From Acidiphilium rubrum (GTDB lineage Bacteria > Pseudomonadota > Alphaproteobacteria > Acetobacterales > Acetobacteraceae), in NCBI RefSeq assembly GCF_900156265.1, contig NZ_FTNE01000002.1, positions 62,001 to 126,000 on the forward strand: 64,000 nt of DNA, written 5' to 3'. Below the pieces are notes generated by a model. The model saw only the letters and a program-made list of their open reading frames with translations, was not told the origin of the DNA and did no database searches. Below are positions 1-7,715 of the stretch, piece by piece. The number at the start of each line of letters is the position of its first letter. Within the stretch, counting starts at the first letter, position 1. Made by a program: the position numbers and the translations under genes.

Positions 1-667
1 AGCACCACGGTTCGAGCTGTTCGCGTTCTGGCGGACCTCCGCGACCTATCGCGTACGGGTCGCGCTGAACCTCAAGGGCATCGCGGCCGAGGAGCGGATC
101 GTCGATATCGATGCGAACGAGCAGCGCGGTGCGGCGTTTCTGGCGATCAACCCGCTCGGCGCGATCCCGGCGCTGATCGATCGCGGTGCCGGGCAATCGC
201 GCGCACCGCTCACTCAGTCACTCGCGATCCTGGAGTTCCTCGACGAGGAATATCCCGAACCCGCGCTGCTGCCGCCTGATCCGCACGGGCGGGCGCGCGT
301 GCGTGCCATCGCGGCGATGCTGGCGGGCGACACCCATCCGCTGATCACGCCGCGGGTCAGGAAATACCTGACCGGCACCGGCGGCTTTGATGATGCGGCG
401 TGGCGCGCGTGGCAGATTCACTGGTTCACCACCGGCCTGCAGGCGGTGGAGCACCGGCTGGTGAGCGAGGCGGAGACCCGCGGTTTCTGCCACGGCGATG
501 CGGTGACCCTGGCTGATATCTGCCTCGCCAGCATCATCGCGGTGATGCGGATTTTCCGCATCGAAATCCCCGGTATTCCGACCATCGAGCGGATCATGCG
601 CGATTGTGAAGCGCATCCGGCGTTTGCGAAGGCCGATCCGATGATCCAGGTTGGTGCCCCACGCTGA
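1..667 (+). CDS. maiA: Maleylacetoacetate isomerase / zeta-class glutathione S-transferase, 3' part
   Basis: The reading frame is open from base 2 to a TGA at 665-667 (221 codons); the start lies before the window. The N-terminal thioredoxin-like fold carries the zeta-GST glutathione-binding signature: the segment reading WRTSATYRVRVALNLKG corresponds to the family S-S-x-x-x-R-V-R-x-A-L pattern. It is followed by a GST loop (NPLGAIPAL) and a helical C-terminal domain with the GD-x-x-T-L-A-D capping motif (HGDAVTLADICLA). Zeta GSTs isomerise maleylacetoacetate to fumarylacetoacetate in tyrosine/homogentisate breakdown; no other genes of that pathway are visible here. Its last 74 bases overlap the oppositely oriented acyltransferase gene. 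A generic GST is the alternative. Confidence 0.8.
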   Translation, partial: APRFELFAFWRTSATYRVRVALNLKGIAAEERIVDIDANEQRGAAFLAINPLGAIPALIDRGAGQSRAPLTQSLAILEFLDEEYPEPALLPPDPHGRARVRAIAAMLAGDTHPLITPRVRKYLTGTGGFDDAAWRAWQIHWFTTGLQAVEHRLVSEAETRGFCHGDAVTLADICLASIIAVMRIFRIEIPGIPTIERIMRDCEAHPAFAKADPMIQVGAPR

Positions 668-1415
668 TCGGTGCGGCGGCCGCCCCGAAAATCGGCACGC
701 GCTCACCGGCGATGAGGCCGTGATAGGCGGCATCGTCGGTGCTGATGCCGCGCAGGAATGGCAGGTTGTTGCGGGCCTGATCATAGCTGGTGCGAAAACA
801 TGCCATCAGGCCTGTTTTGAAAGTCAACCCCGGATATTGGCGCGGTGCCTCAAGCTGCCGGAAGCCGAAACGACGGTACGTCGGCATGTGGTGTGACCGG
901 ACCGCATTGAACACAACGTCGACATCTCGGTTGAGAATGAGGTACCCGACCGCCCGAAACAATGCGAAAAGAATATCCAAATCCTTGGCATATCCAGGCA
1001 GTCGGGCCAGTTTCCCGATCTCGACGGCACGGGGTTTCCGGCCGCCAGGACGCAATTGACCCAACGCCGATTTGATTTCGGTCTCAAAGATTTCCATCGC
1101 CTGAACGAAATGGTAGTCCGTGTTGAAACTTTCAGGGTCGTAGGAAGCGATTCGGATGGTTGCGGCGGCAACACCGTGTTTGAATACCAAAGCCGTCTGG
1201 CAGTTTGATCGTTCGTCGTACGCATCAGAAAAAATACCGTTCTGCCTCTGCGGCACAAATCCATAGGAGTTATAGGCCTCATATCGAATGCGATAAGCGG
1301 CGTCCTTGAGGTGAGAGCCAGAAGCAAGTTGCGCCTCGATTTGGTCTGTATGCTCGGGACATACTCTGTATTGCGGGGTCCCAAACGTCCGAGGCACGAA
1401 ATCGATACCGTCCAT
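594..1415 (-). CDS. FeeM-like / autoinducer-synthase-fold N-acyltransferase
   Basis: A 273-aa protein with a GNAT-like fold related to N-acyl amino acid synthases (FeeM) and acyl-homoserine-lactone synthases. Visible family features are YRIRYEAY followed by GFVP, an acidic D-A-Y-D-E-R segment, the strand GVAAATIRIAS, the segment EIGKLARLPGY, and the closing R-x-F-G-F motif (YRRFGF). Such enzymes join an acyl chain from acyl-ACP to an amino-acid-like acceptor. A related subfamily is annotated as PEP-CTERM/exosortase-associated acyltransferase, and a PEP-CTERM protein occurs in this window at 61.5-62.2 kb, but no exosortase is visible. The C-terminal 25 residues are encoded antisense to the end of the upstream GST gene. 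No LuxR-type partner is adjacent. The substrate cannot be assigned from sequence. Confidence 0.6.
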   Translation of the reverse strand: MDGIDFVPRTFGTPQYRVCPEHTDQIEAQLASGSHLKDAAYRIRYEAYNSYGFVPQRQNGIFSDAYDERSNCQTALVFKHGVAAATIRIASYDPESFNTDYHFVQAMEIFETEIKSALGQLRPGGRKPRAVEIGKLARLPGYAKDLDILFALFRAVGYLILNRDVDVVFNAVRSHHMPTYRRFGFRQLEAPRQYPGLTFKTGLMACFRTSYDQARNNLPFLRGISTDDAAYHGLIAGERVPIFGAAAAPISVGHQPGSSDRPSQTPDALHNRA

Positions 1416-1539
1416 CTTCGCTCACCAATGCTGGTTGTATGAGCGAACAATGATAGCCGGAAATGGATTGTTTGGGATAATTTAAGGGTACCTTAACTTG
1501 CAGGCGGGCCTATATAAGGAATGTTGGAAATAATAATCG

Positions 1540-3885
1540 ATGCAGCTTCTTAATTTTATTACAAATCTCGGTTATTCGTCTAAAAACTCCGACAGGGCCT
1601 CGAGTGATATCAGGCGCCAGATCGAGCTCTCCCAACTTGGCGTGCGTGCAACACTGGCACCACGGATGGGGCTCACCGGGTTTATTGTCGCAGCTGCGCT
1701 ATCATGGAGTTTCTGGGATCATCACGACGCGTTCGCGCTCCGCAGCGGTCTGATCGGCGTCTTTGCAAGCTATATCGGCCTGTTTGCCATTTCGGCATCA
1801 TGGTGGCGTGATCATCGCCGCAACGATCGCTTAAAACGCTATCAGTTTCTGTTTTGCCTGGTCGCGAGCCTGATCGGCGTGTTCTGGTCCGCTGTCATCA
1901 TGTTCGGGTTGCGCGACGCGAACCTCATTCAGACCAGCACATTATACGCCCTGGCTGTCGGATTGATGTCAGCACCCGCATTTTCCGGCCCCGCCCTCTA
2001 TGCGTTCGCCTTGTGGATTCCCATCACGATCGGCTCGTTTCTGGCGATCATGATCGATGCCGCGACCCCGCCCATCCCCAGTCTGATCGGGCTGCTCAGC
2101 TACGCCTTCCTCACCTTCACATCGATTCTGTCAGTTAACGCCAGCACAATCGATCGCGAACTCAAGCGCATCGAAGCCGAGCGCCAGAATGCGCTGATCG
2201 GGCTGCTGCTGCGCGATTTTCAGGAAGGCACCAGCGACTTCCTATGGGAAGCCGATGCCGACCTCGACCTCGTGCGCCCCTCGGCGCGGTTCGCCGAGGC
2301 TGCTTTCACGACCGAGGCCGCGCTCGACGGCACGTCGATCATCCGCTTTCTCACCGACCATCGCGCCCGCTGCGTCAACCAGACCAACGATGGCGTGATC
2401 GCAACCCTGATCGATCACGTCGGCCGCCGCCAACCCTTCCATGAACAGCGGGTCGAACTGAGTTTCGGCACCGAAATCCGTTGCTGGTCGATGACCGGCA
2501 AACCGATCCTCGGCGCGGATGGCCAATTCATCGGCTATCGTGGCGTCGGGTCCGACGTGACTGCGATCCGGCAGGCCGAGCGCCAGATCGACCATATCGC
2601 CCGCCACGACAATCTGACCGGCCTCGCCAACCGGATGAGCTTCGATGCCGCCCTCGCCAGCCTTTGCGCGACCCCCGGCGACGGGGCGGCCCTGCTCTGC
2701 ATCGATCTCGATCATTTCAAATCGGTCAACGACCGGTTCGGCCATCAAACGGGCGATGCGCTGCTGGTGGCGGCAGTGCAGCGTATTCTAGGCTGCGTGC
2801 GCGAGCACGACCGGCCGTTCCGGCTCGGCGGTGACGAATTCGGCATCATCCTGCCCACCACCGATCAAGCGACGGCCGAGCTCATCGCCGCCCGGATCGT
2901 CCACCATCTCGCTCAACCGTTCCGGATCGATCAGGTCAATCTCACGATCGGTGCCTGCGTCGGTATCGCGATGGTCACAGCCAACGATCAGAACCCGGCA
3001 GACGTCCATCACGCGGCAGACCTCGCGCTCTATCGCGCCAAAGCCGAAGGGCGCGGCACGCATCGTGCCTTCGCCGCCCAAGCGGAGACCGAGGCCCGGC
3101 AGACGCGTGACATCAAGTTCGCTCTGAACAACGACCTCGACCTTGGTGCGTTCTACCTGGAATATCAGCCGATCGTGGCCCTCGCGACCGGTCATGCGAC
3201 CTCGGTCGAAGCGCTGGTACGTTGGGATCACCCGCAATACGGCGTGTTACGACCCGATCTGTTCATCCCCGAGGCCGAACACAGCGGTGCCATCATCCCG
3301 ATCGGACGCCACGTCCTCGCGATCGCCTGCGACTTTGCGGCGACGTTGCCAGATGAAGTGTCCGTTGCGATCAACCTTTCGGCGGTGCAGGTGCACGATG
3401 CCGGGCTGATCGAGACGATTGCAAACAACCTCGCGCGCAACGCTCTGGCCCCTGGCCGCATCGTGTTCGAGCTGACCGAAACCGCCATCTTGAACATCAC
3501 GCCCGAGACGGTCGCGACACTCGATGGCATCAAGGCGCTGGGGTGCAGGTTGAGCCTCGATGATTTCGGCTCCGGCTTCTCATCGATCGCAACACTGTAC
3601 TACGTCCAGTTCGACCGGCTGAAAATCGACCGCACCCTGATCCACGATGCCATGGGCGATTGTCGCCGCCGGGCGATCCTGCGCAATATCACCCATCTCG
3701 CACGCGAGATCGGCATGCGCGTCACGGGCGAGGGCGTCGAGAGCGAACAGATGAAAACCGCGCTCACCGATCTCGGGTTCGACCATGGCCAGGGCAGCCT
3801 GTTTTCGCCGGCGCTGCGTGATGCTGCCTTGCATGATTGGTTGAACTACCGGACGCAGGCTTTGCCGGACGACACCGCCGCCTAA
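1540..3885 (+). CDS. Membrane-anchored PAS-GGDEF-EAL cyclic-di-GMP protein
   Basis: A 781-aa signalling protein. About five hydrophobic segments span residues 45-200, followed by a PAS-like sensor (about 220-345), a GGDEF diguanylate cyclase domain (about 350-510) and an EAL phosphodiesterase domain (about 525-770). The active-site motif GGDEF is at 430-434, preceded by an intact inhibitory I-site R-E-H-D at 421-424. The EAL domain keeps EALVRW (557 on), DDFGSGFSS, KIDR and EGVES, so both activities look possible. The gene starts 124 bp from the divergent acyltransferase gene. No partner gene is adjacent, so its input is unknown. No strong ribosome-binding site precedes the ATG; an AAGGA lies about 20 bases upstream. 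Confidence 0.9.
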   Translation: MQLLNFITNLGYSSKNSDRASSDIRRQIELSQLGVRATLAPRMGLTGFIVAAALSWSFWDHHDAFALRSGLIGVFASYIGLFAISASWWRDHRRNDRLKRYQFLFCLVASLIGVFWSAVIMFGLRDANLIQTSTLYALAVGLMSAPAFSGPALYAFALWIPITIGSFLAIMIDAATPPIPSLIGLLSYAFLTFTSILSVNASTIDRELKRIEAERQNALIGLLLRDFQEGTSDFLWEADADLDLVRPSARFAEAAFTTEAALDGTSIIRFLTDHRARCVNQTNDGVIATLIDHVGRRQPFHEQRVELSFGTEIRCWSMTGKPILGADGQFIGYRGVGSDVTAIRQAERQIDHIARHDNLTGLANRMSFDAALASLCATPGDGAALLCIDLDHFKSVNDRFGHQTGDALLVAAVQRILGCVREHDRPFRLGGDEFGIILPTTDQATAELIAARIVHHLAQPFRIDQVNLTIGACVGIAMVTANDQNPADVHHAADLALYRAKAEGRGTHRAFAAQAETEARQTRDIKFALNNDLDLGAFYLEYQPIVALATGHATSVEALVRWDHPQYGVLRPDLFIPEAEHSGAIIPIGRHVLAIACDFAATLPDEVSVAINLSAVQVHDAGLIETIANNLARNALAPGRIVFELTETAILNITPETVATLDGIKALGCRLSLDDFGSGFSSIATLYYVQFDRLKIDRTLIHDAMGDCRRRAILRNITHLAREIGMRVTGEGVESEQMKTALTDLGFDHGQGSLFSPALRDAALHDWLNYRTQALPDDTAA

Positions 3886-4011
3886 CCATCTGCCGCGACC
3901 GCGCCGCCTCGGGCCATAATGACAGTAAAGCAATGAATCACGGCTGGAAACGGCCGCGCCGGATTTTACATAACTGAACGCGATCGTGATAACACAAAAG
4001 GAGACTGGCGG

Positions 4012-4086
4012 ATGTTCTACTGGGGTGGTGGTCTAGGCACGGTTATTATTGTTCTGCTGATCCTCTGGCTGCTTGGGGTCATTTAA
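4012..4086 (+). CDS. 24-aa single-helix membrane peptide
   Basis: A very short ORF of 24 codons beginning MFYWGGGLG and continuing as one uninterrupted hydrophobic helix rich in I, V and L, ending GVI. A strong ribosome-binding site AAAAGGAGA lies at 3996-4004, seven bases before the ATG, and a hairpin (4133-4156) follows 47 bases after the stop. The composition resembles the tiny one-helix membrane peptides annotated in proteobacteria (DUF3309/Lmo0937-like), but the match is by general character only. It stands alone between the GGDEF-EAL gene and the convergent lipoprotein gene. Confidence 0.6.
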   Translation: MFYWGGGLGTVIIVLLILWLLGVI

Positions 4087-4132
4087 CCGTTGCTATGCGG
4101 GCCGGTCCGATGGTCCGGCAAGCATCGTCAGG

Positions 4133-4156
4133 TGCCGGATGCACAGGCATCCGGCA
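4133..4156 (+). terminator. Hairpin between convergent genes
   Basis: A perfect 9-bp inverted repeat, TGCCGGATG and CATCCGGCA, separated by a 6-base loop, followed on the plus strand by GTTCTGTTTT. It lies between the small peptide gene and the convergent lipoprotein gene, as expected for an intrinsic terminator of the peptide gene. The T run is interrupted, so efficiency is uncertain. Confidence 0.5.
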
Positions 4157-4165
4157 GTTCTGTTT

Positions 4166-4537
4166 TCAGCAATCGTTGCCCCGCAGCGCGAACGACTGAA
4201 CCACTTTATCCTTTAGCGTAAACGTCGTCGTACATTCGTTGGTGTAGGCCTCCGCCGGAAAGCCACCGCCGTAGAACGGACCATAGAACGGCCCGTAAAA
4301 CCCACCAAATCCGCCGTAGCCGAACGACCCCGATTGGTAATGGAATGATTTGTGGACATAGGCGAAATACGTCAGCCCGCCAACGTGGATCCGCCGATCC
4401 GGCACGCCGAGCTGGGCAACCAGCACCGATTCCGGACGACCGACATAGCCGGACATCTGCTCAGCCAGACTAGGCCCGACCGCGCAGCCAGCCAATGCAA
4501 TGGCCGCAAGCGGTGCAGCCAGGAACACATTACGCAT
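4166..4537 (-). CDS. Small glycine-rich lipoprotein
   Basis: A 123-aa protein. The ATG at 4537 is chosen because GGAG lies six bases upstream; an in-frame ATG at 4549 has no comparable site. It begins with a lipoprotein signal peptide (MRNVFLAAPLAAIALAGC) with lipobox LAGC, so the mature protein should be lipid-anchored at cysteine 18. A segment resembling small outer-membrane lipoproteins follows (GRPESVLVAQLGVPDRR), then a glycine/tyrosine/phenylalanine-rich stretch around residues 72-92, and a final segment with two cysteines (NECTTTFTL and GNDC) that could form a disulphide. The function is unknown. Confidence 0.65.
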   Translation of the reverse strand: MRNVFLAAPLAAIALAGCAVGPSLAEQMSGYVGRPESVLVAQLGVPDRRIHVGGLTYFAYVHKSFHYQSGSFGYGGFGGFYGPFYGPFYGGGFPAEAYTNECTTTFTLKDKVVQSFALRGNDC

Positions 4538-4613
4538 GAGGCGCTCCATCACGATGATATTATCAGCTACATATGGTAGCGATCTGGTGTAACCACAGCA
4601 TTTCGGAAGAGTT

Positions 4614-5618
4614 TTACATCCATAACACATCCGTGATGCGCGCCGCCCCGGTCGCGATCATCGCCAGCCGGTCGAAACCCAGCGCGATGCCGGTACAGGG
4701 CGGCATCATCGCCACGGCGTCCAGCAAATCCTGATCGAGCGGCCAATCCGCCACGCCGTTGATCGCGTGACGCCGCGCCCGATCATCCTCGAACCGGGCA
4801 CGCTGCTCAGCCGCATCGGTCAGTTCGACGAAGGCGTTGGCGAGTTCGATGCCGCACACGTAAAGCTCGAACCGCTCGGCCACCCGCGCATCGGCGGGAT
4901 CACGCCGCGCCAGTGCCGCCAGCGGCGCCGGCCAGCCGGTGAGCACGCTCGGCACATCGCGCCCAAGCCGCGGCTCGATATGGCCTAGCATCAGCCGGAA
5001 GAACAGATCCTCCCAGCTCTCGCCCGGCCGGCGCGGCGTGCGCGCATCAGCCGCCAGACGCTCTGCATCGTTCACACTCGCCAGCACGTCGATGCCGAGA
5101 TAGCGCTCGAACGCCGCCGCCACGCTGATCACCTCGACCCGATCGAGCCGCGTCGTCACGCCCCGGCAGGTGACGACCGGCGGCAGCACTGCACGGAGAA
5201 ACGCGATCGTCTCGGCGATCAGCTCAGCCATCGCAGCACCGGGTCGATACCATTCCAGCATGGTGAATTCCGGCGCGTGCGTCGCCGAACCCTCACCGTT
5301 GCGCCAGACCCGCGCCAGCTGGAAAATCCGCCCCGCCCCGCCGGCCAGCAGCTTCTTCATCGCAAATTCCGGGCTGGTGTGCAGCCATAACGGCTCGACC
5401 GCCCCATCTGGCGCGCTACGCGCGGTCGCGAACGCGGCGAGATGCACTTCTTCGCCCGGCACTGGCACAGCGTAAGGCGTTTCCACCTCCAGATAGCGGC
5501 GCGCGGTGAAAAAGGCCCGCGTCGCCTGGGTCAGCCCAGCGCGCCGGCGCAAATAGGGCATGCGCGCGGCCAATCGTTCGGGATGCCAGCGGCGTGAATG
5601 CGTGTCTTGTGCGGTCAT
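4614..5618 (-). CDS. epmA: EF-P--(R)-beta-lysine ligase EpmA (GenX/PoxA)
   Basis: A 334-aa class II lysyl-tRNA-synthetase-like protein without an anticodon-binding domain, the usual EpmA length. Seen motifs are LHTSPEFAMKKLL, RIFQLARVWRNGE (motif 2 region), HAPEFTMLEWYR and the C-terminal GIALGFDRLAM motif 3. EpmA attaches beta-lysine to a conserved lysine of elongation factor P, helping ribosomes through proline-rich stretches. The epmB aminomutase that makes the substrate is divergently placed 23 bp away, which supports the assignment over a true LysRS. The start at 5618 is the last ATG before the conserved core; earlier in-frame starts would run into epmB. No strong ribosome-binding site is seen. 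efp itself is not in the window. Confidence 0.9.
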   Translation of the reverse strand: MTAQDTHSRRWHPERLAARMPYLRRRAGLTQATRAFFTARRYLEVETPYAVPVPGEEVHLAAFATARSAPDGAVEPLWLHTSPEFAMKKLLAGGAGRIFQLARVWRNGEGSATHAPEFTMLEWYRPGAAMAELIAETIAFLRAVLPPVVTCRGVTTRLDRVEVISVAAAFERYLGIDVLASVNDAERLAADARTPRRPGESWEDLFFRLMLGHIEPRLGRDVPSVLTGWPAPLAALARRDPADARVAERFELYVCGIELANAFVELTDAAEQRARFEDDRARRHAINGVADWPLDQDLLDAVAMMPPCTGIALGFDRLAMIATGAARITDVLWM

Positions 5619-5641
5619 GCAGCAGCGGATAGCACCGCCGC

Positions 5642-6589
5642 ATGAGTTTGCGCACACTCCGCACCCCCGAAGACCTCATCGCGGCCGGCCTGGTCCCGCC
5701 GGCCGCGCGGGCAGCGCTCACCGCCGTCGCCGCGCGCTATGCCACCGCAATCCCGCCCGGCATGGCCGCGCTGATCGAGGATCGCACCGACCCGATCGGC
5801 CTGCAATTCATCCCCGATCCGGCAGAATTGACGCTGGCCGCCCATGAAAGCGCGGACCCGATCGGCGATGACGCGCTCTCGCCGATCAAGGGCATCGTCC
5901 ACCGCTACCCCGACCGCGCGCTGCTCAAACCAACCCTGGCCTGTCCGGTCTATTGCCGGTTCTGCTTTCGGCGCGAGCATGTCGGGCCGGACGGCGGTGT
6001 CCTGAACGACGCCGAACTCGATGCCGCGATCGGCTGGATCGCCGATCACCCGGCCATCGCCGAGGTCATCCTGACCGGCGGCGATCCGCTGATCCTGTCG
6101 CAACGGCGACTCGATGACATCCTCAGCCGCCTCACCGCCATCGCGCATGTCCGGCGCCTGCGCATCCACACCCGTGTGCCGGTGGTCGCGCCGGAACGCA
6201 TCACCGGCGCCCTGGTCGAGACCCTCGATACCGAAACCCCGCTGTTCATCGTGCTGCACGCCAACCACGCCAGCGAATTCACCGCAGCCGCGCAGGATGC
6301 GCTGGCCCGCCTGCGCTACGGCGGCATACCGGTCCTCGGCCAATCCGTGCTGCTGCGCGGCGTCAATGATTCCGAGGCCGCCCTGCGCGATCTGTTCGAA
6401 ACCATGCTGGCCTGCCGGGTGAAACCCTATTACCTCCACCAGCTCGACCCGGCACCCGGTACCGCCCGGTTTCATGTGCCGATCGCCGAAGGCCGCGCCC
6501 TGCTCGCCGCGCTGCGCGGCACGGTTTCGGGCACTGCTCTGCCGCATTACATCCTCGATGCGGCGGGCGGGAAGACCGTGTTGGGCTGA
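5642..6589 (+). CDS. epmB: EF-P lysine 2,3-aminomutase EpmB (radical SAM)
   Basis: A 315-aa KamA-family radical SAM enzyme. The iron-sulphur cluster motif C-x3-C-x2-C is at C101, C105 and C108 (CPVYCRFCF), followed by the family motifs EVILTGGDPL, RRLRIHTRVP and GQSVLLRGVND, and the PLP region near KPYYLHQLD. It converts L-lysine to (R)-beta-lysine for EpmA. The length and divergent pairing with epmA favour EpmB over the larger catabolic lysine 2,3-aminomutase. The gene is followed by the AT-rich paired hairpin repeat, which may act as its terminator. Confidence 0.9.
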   Translation: MSLRTLRTPEDLIAAGLVPPAARAALTAVAARYATAIPPGMAALIEDRTDPIGLQFIPDPAELTLAAHESADPIGDDALSPIKGIVHRYPDRALLKPTLACPVYCRFCFRREHVGPDGGVLNDAELDAAIGWIADHPAIAEVILTGGDPLILSQRRLDDILSRLTAIAHVRRLRIHTRVPVVAPERITGALVETLDTETPLFIVLHANHASEFTAAAQDALARLRYGGIPVLGQSVLLRGVNDSEAALRDLFETMLACRVKPYYLHQLDPAPGTARFHVPIAEGRALLAALRGTVSGTALPHYILDAAGGKTVLG

Positions 6590-6609
6590 GGAGGAGTAAG
6601 GAAGGAAGC

Positions 6610-6730
6610 GCTTCTTTTTTGAAAAAAAGAAGCAAAAAACTTTTTTTGATCTGGGGTACGGGTGTTGTCGCGGGCACGGGCCAGAATTAGCGAAGTTTTT
6701 TTTGCTTCTTTTTTGTTCACAAAAAAGAAG
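6610..6730. repeat. AT-rich paired-hairpin intergenic repeat, copy 1 (two arms)
   Basis: Two inverted copies of one hairpin motif flank a roughly 50-bp spacer. The left hairpin at 6610-6633 is GCTTCTTTTTT paired with AAAAAAGAAGC and is followed by AAAAAACTTTTTTT. The right one at 6705-6730 has arms CTTCTTTTTT and AAAAAAGAAG around a 6-base loop and is preceded by the mirrored GTTTTTTTTG. The spacer contains CTGGGGTACGGGTGTTGTCG, which recurs in inverted orientation in copy 2. The element lies between epmB and aroQ and could terminate epmB. Confidence 0.75.
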
Positions 6731-6813
6731 AGACCTCCTCTGCTGTCCCCTGCCTGTTCGTCCGCCAGCCCGGCACAGTTGGCCGACCCATCGCCTTGTG
6801 CTAGGCGCGGCGG

Positions 6814-7263
6814 ATGGCGGAACCCCTGATTGCCGTGCTCAACGGCCCTAACCTCAATCTGCTCGGCCTGCGCGAGCCGGAAATCTACGGCATCCAGACG
6901 CTCGACGATCTGGAGGCGGTGTGTGCCGAGGCGGCCGAGCCGTTGGGCCTCGCCATCGATTTCCGCCAGACCAACGGCGAGGGCGAGTTGATCACCTGGG
7001 TCCAGGAATGCCGCGGCCGGGCCGCCGGCATCATCATCAACCCGGCGGGCTATTCGCATACTTCGGTCGCCCTGATGGATGCACTGCACGCGGTCGATCT
7101 GCCGGTGATCGAGGTGCATCTGTCGAATATTTTCACCCGCGAGGCGTTTCGCCACCATTCCTATATATCGATGGCGGCGCGCGGCGTGATCTGCGGGCTT
7201 GGGTTCACCGGCTACCGGCTGGCCTTGCAGGCGATTGCCGACATTGTGGAGCAGGAAGCATGA
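6814..7263 (+). CDS. aroQ: Type II 3-dehydroquinate dehydratase
   Basis: A 149-aa protein of typical type II dehydroquinase length. It carries the N-terminal [11 protein letters not shown] motif, the catalytic tyrosine Y25 in EPEIYG, the substrate-binding [12 protein letters not shown] segment, the HLSN motif and the REAFRHHS segment with the essential arginine. It dehydrates 3-dehydroquinate in the shikimate pathway. The TGA overlaps the accB ATG by four bases (ATGA), so aroQ is translationally coupled to the acetyl-CoA carboxylase genes, an arrangement common in alphaproteobacteria. Confidence 0.95.
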   Translation: MAEPLIAVLNGPNLNLLGLREPEIYGIQTLDDLEAVCAEAAEPLGLAIDFRQTNGEGELITWVQECRGRAAGIIINPAGYSHTSVALMDALHAVDLPVIEVHLSNIFTREAFRHHSYISMAARGVICGLGFTGYRLALQAIADIVEQEA

Positions 7264-7715
7264 GTTTATCCTTCGACCCCGAAGCGCTGCGCCAGTTGGC
7301 AGCCCTGTTGAACGAAAGCGGTCTCGGCGAGATCGAACTGGAAGAGGGCGACCGGCGGCTGCGCCTCGCCCGCGCGGTGGCCCAACCGGCAGCAATGATG
7401 CAACCGATGATGGCCGCGCCGGCCACCCCTGCCCCCGCACCGGCACCGCAGGTCGCGGCGGCGCAGGATATGGGCGTGCACCCTGGTGCGGTGAAATCGC
7501 CGATGGTCGGCGTCGCTTACCTCGCCCCCGAGCCGAGTGCCGCCCCGTTCATCACGGTTGGCGCCAGTGTCGAGGCCGGTCAGACGCTGCTGCTGATCGA
7601 GGCGATGAAAACCTTCAACCAGATCAAGGCACCTCGTGCCGGCACCGTGAAGCAGATTCTGGTCACCGGCGGCCAGCCGGTCGAATACGACGAACCGCTG
7701 GTGATCATTGAGTAA
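7260..7715 (+). CDS. accB: Biotin carboxyl carrier protein of acetyl-CoA carboxylase
   Basis: A 151-aa BCCP. An N-terminal helical segment leads into an Ala/Pro-rich flexible linker (about residues 45-75) and a C-terminal biotinyl domain. The biotin-accepting lysine is K117 in EAMKTFNQI, 34 residues from the end; the usual methionine after the lysine is threonine, a variant common in alphaproteobacteria. The P-rich thumb region [12 protein letters not shown] is present. The start overlaps aroQ (ATGA) and the stop overlaps accC (TAATG), so the three genes form one operon. It carries biotin between AccC and the carboxyltransferase, which is not in this window. Confidence 0.95.
   Translation: MSLSFDPEALRQLAALLNESGLGEIELEEGDRRLRLARAVAQPAAMMQPMMAAPATPAPAPAPQVAAAQDMGVHPGAVKSPMVGVAYLAPEPSAAPFITVGASVEAGQTLLLIEAMKTFNQIKAPRAGTVKQILVTGGQPVEYDEPLVIIE

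Noticed and set aside
4614-5618. Lysyl-tRNA synthetase
   Set aside because: It lacks the N-terminal anticodon-binding domain and is paired with epmB, so EpmA fits better.
7590-7620. AccB biotin motif EAMKT as a sign of a defective BCCP
   Set aside because: The lysine and its distance of 34 residues from the C-terminus are normal; variation after the lysine is known in alphaproteobacterial BCCPs.
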